Assembly (NCBI GenBank): GCA_050997195.1
Contig: JBPCRE010000011.1
Coordinates: forward strand, 1 to 6,672
Direction of reading: 5' to 3'
DNA from: JACCZP01 sp050997195
GTDB lineage: Bacteria > Actinomycetota > Thermoleophilia > Solirubrobacterales > Thermoleophilaceae
DNA length: 6,672 nucleotides
Positions 6,124 to 6,672 of the stretch are shown here, piece after piece. The stretch's first letter is position 1. Each line of letters opens with the position of its first letter. The notes under the pieces are model-generated. The model was not told the DNA's origin. It was given only the letters and a program-made list of their open reading frames with translations, and searched no databases. The translations under genes and the position numbers were made by a program.

Positions 6124-6137
6124 ACCCGTCAGGTAGG
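6121..6137. promoter_or_regulatory. Inverted-repeat operator, probable autoregulatory Rrf2 site
   Basis: CCTACC (6121-6126) and GGTAGG (6132-6137) are perfect 6-base arms around the spacer CGTCA. The site lies between the end of the secreted-protein gene and the Rrf2 start, over the likely promoter. Rrf2 proteins bind dyad sites of this size as dimers and commonly control their own suf/isc operon, so an autoregulatory operator is the natural reading. It is not followed by a T-tract, which argues against a terminator. Confidence 0.6.
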
Positions 6138-6152
6138 TATTCCCAGCCCTTG

Positions 6153-6596
6153 ATGTTCTCCACCAAAGCCGAGTACGGCGTCCGCGTGATGGCCCACCTG
6201 GCCTCTCACGACGGCGGACGCCCGGTGCCGCTCGGGGCGATCGCCGAGGCCGAGGGGCTGCCGCTGGCCTACCTCGAGCACCTGGTGCAGCGCCTGAGGC
6301 GAGCGGAGCTCGTGGAGAGCCGAAGAGGCTCCCACGGGGGCTACTCGCTGGCTCGCCCGGCGGAGGAGATCACGATGGCCGAGGTGGTGGGCGCGCTCGA
6401 GGGGCAGATCGCTCCCATCGACTGCATCTCACCCCGCGAGGACGGCACGCTCGTATGCGCTCGGGAGACCGAGTCCGACCACGTCTGTCCGACGAAGCTC
6501 CTGTGGACCCGGGTTCAGGGCTCGATCGTCCGCACCCTGACGGAGCTCACCCTGTCCGACCTCATCCGAACTTCGAAGAGCAAGGTGGCCGCATGA
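6153..6596 (+). CDS. Rrf2 family transcriptional regulator, IscR-like, of the SUF operon
   Basis: A 147-residue DNA-binding regulator. It opens 'MFSTKAEYGVRVMAHLA', the standard Rrf2 first helix. The winged helix-turn-helix covers about residues 25-70, with the recognition helix 'LAYLEHLVQRLRRAELV' and the family wing 'RRGSHGGYSLARP'. Three cysteines, C91, C102 and C112, lie where IscR-type proteins hold an Fe-S cluster; H110 is a possible fourth ligand. The spacing (C-x10-C-x9-C) is wider than the C-x5-C-x5-C of E. coli IscR. Length is normal. It should sense Fe-S or redox status and control SUF cluster assembly. ATG at 6153 was preferred to the adjacent in-frame TTG at 6150, by family N-termini; no clear ribosome binding site exists for either. 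Its stop overlaps the sufC start (ATGA), so the two genes are translationally coupled. Confidence 0.87.
   Translation: MFSTKAEYGVRVMAHLASHDGGRPVPLGAIAEAEGLPLAYLEHLVQRLRRAELVESRRGSHGGYSLARPAEEITMAEVVGALEGQIAPIDCISPREDGTLVCARETESDHVCPTKLLWTRVQGSIVRTLTELTLSDLIRTSKSKVAA
6582..6588 (+). promoter_or_regulatory. Ribosome binding site of sufC
   Basis: AAGGTGG lies inside the last codons of the Rrf2 gene, four bases before the sufC ATG. It supports the ATG at 6593 as start, in an ATGA overlap. Confidence 0.5.
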
Positions 6597-6672
6597 GTCT
6601 CGAGATCCAGAACCTGCACGTGCGCGTCGAGGACAAGGAGATCCTCAAGGGCGTGGACCTCACGGTGACCAA
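6593..6672 (+). CDS. sufC: SufC, ATPase subunit of the SUF Fe-S assembly complex (5' end, partial)
   Basis: Only the first 26 codons are present; the gene continues past the right edge. The N-terminus reads MSLEIQNLHVRVEDKEILKG followed by VDLTV, which matches SufC closely ('LEI-x-x-L-H-V-x-V-E-D-K-E-I-L-K-G'). SufC is the cytoplasmic ABC-type ATPase that works with SufB and SufD to build and hand over Fe-S clusters. The Walker A motif would follow shortly beyond the edge. It overlaps the Rrf2 stop codon by ATGA and should be co-transcribed with it. sufB and sufD would be expected downstream. Confidence 0.9.
   Translation, partial: MSLEIQNLHVRVEDKEILKGVDLTVT

Noticed and set aside
6121..6141. 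CCTACC/GGTAGG hairpin as a terminator of the secreted-protein gene
   Set aside because: No T-tract follows, and its position over the Rrf2 promoter fits an operator better.

Overview
The window is strongly GC-rich (about 70% by eye), with G/C at most third codon positions. It looks like chromosomal DNA of a high-GC actinobacterium. My best guess is Thermoleophilia (Solirubrobacterales or a relative). This rests on the GC content, on promoters that sit so close to start codons that transcripts look leaderless, on an Rrf2 regulator directly in front of sufC, and on a secreted protein with an Arg-rich CxxxC C-terminal module that I remember from that class. The taxonomic call is inference.

Layout. 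(1) Positions 1-100, minus: the 5' end of a gene that I tentatively call rhodanese-like, with a clear ribosome binding site and a TATACT box. (2) 234-857, plus: a membrane-anchored SCO1/SenC-type copper/thiol protein, apparently leaderless. (3) 896-1816, minus: an alpha/beta hydrolase with a complete Ser-Asp-His triad, convergent with the SCO gene. (4) 1884-3068, minus: a clan GH-A glycoside hydrolase-like TIM barrel with both catalytic Glu residues but no signal peptide. (5) 3078-3656, minus: a small protein with a twin-arginine (Tat) signal. It lies directly upstream of, and in the same reading frame as, the glycoside hydrolase, separated only by one TGA and three codons. Genes 5, 4 and 3 can be read as one operon. 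(6) 3683-6094, plus: an 803-residue secreted protein with eight repeats of about 52 residues (probably a beta-propeller), a PKD domain, a long Thr/Pro linker and a C-terminal CxxxC module. (7) 6153-6596, plus: an Rrf2/IscR-type Fe-S regulator preceded by a perfect inverted repeat. (8) 6593-6672, plus: the 5' end of sufC, overlapping the regulator by ATGA.

How the parts fit. The centre of the window is an envelope/extracellular module: a Tat-exported small protein, a carbohydrate-active enzyme and a large secreted repeat protein, all fired from one 26-bp divergent intergenic region in which the two -10 boxes overlap. The right end is the head of a SUF iron-sulfur cluster assembly operon under probable autoregulation by its Rrf2 sensor. 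The SCO and rhodanese-like genes at the left have their own divergent promoters.

No tRNA, rRNA, CRISPR array, insertion sequence or origin was seen. The most interesting points are the in-frame TGA between the Tat protein and the hydrolase, the compact divergent promoter, and the architecture of the repeat protein.
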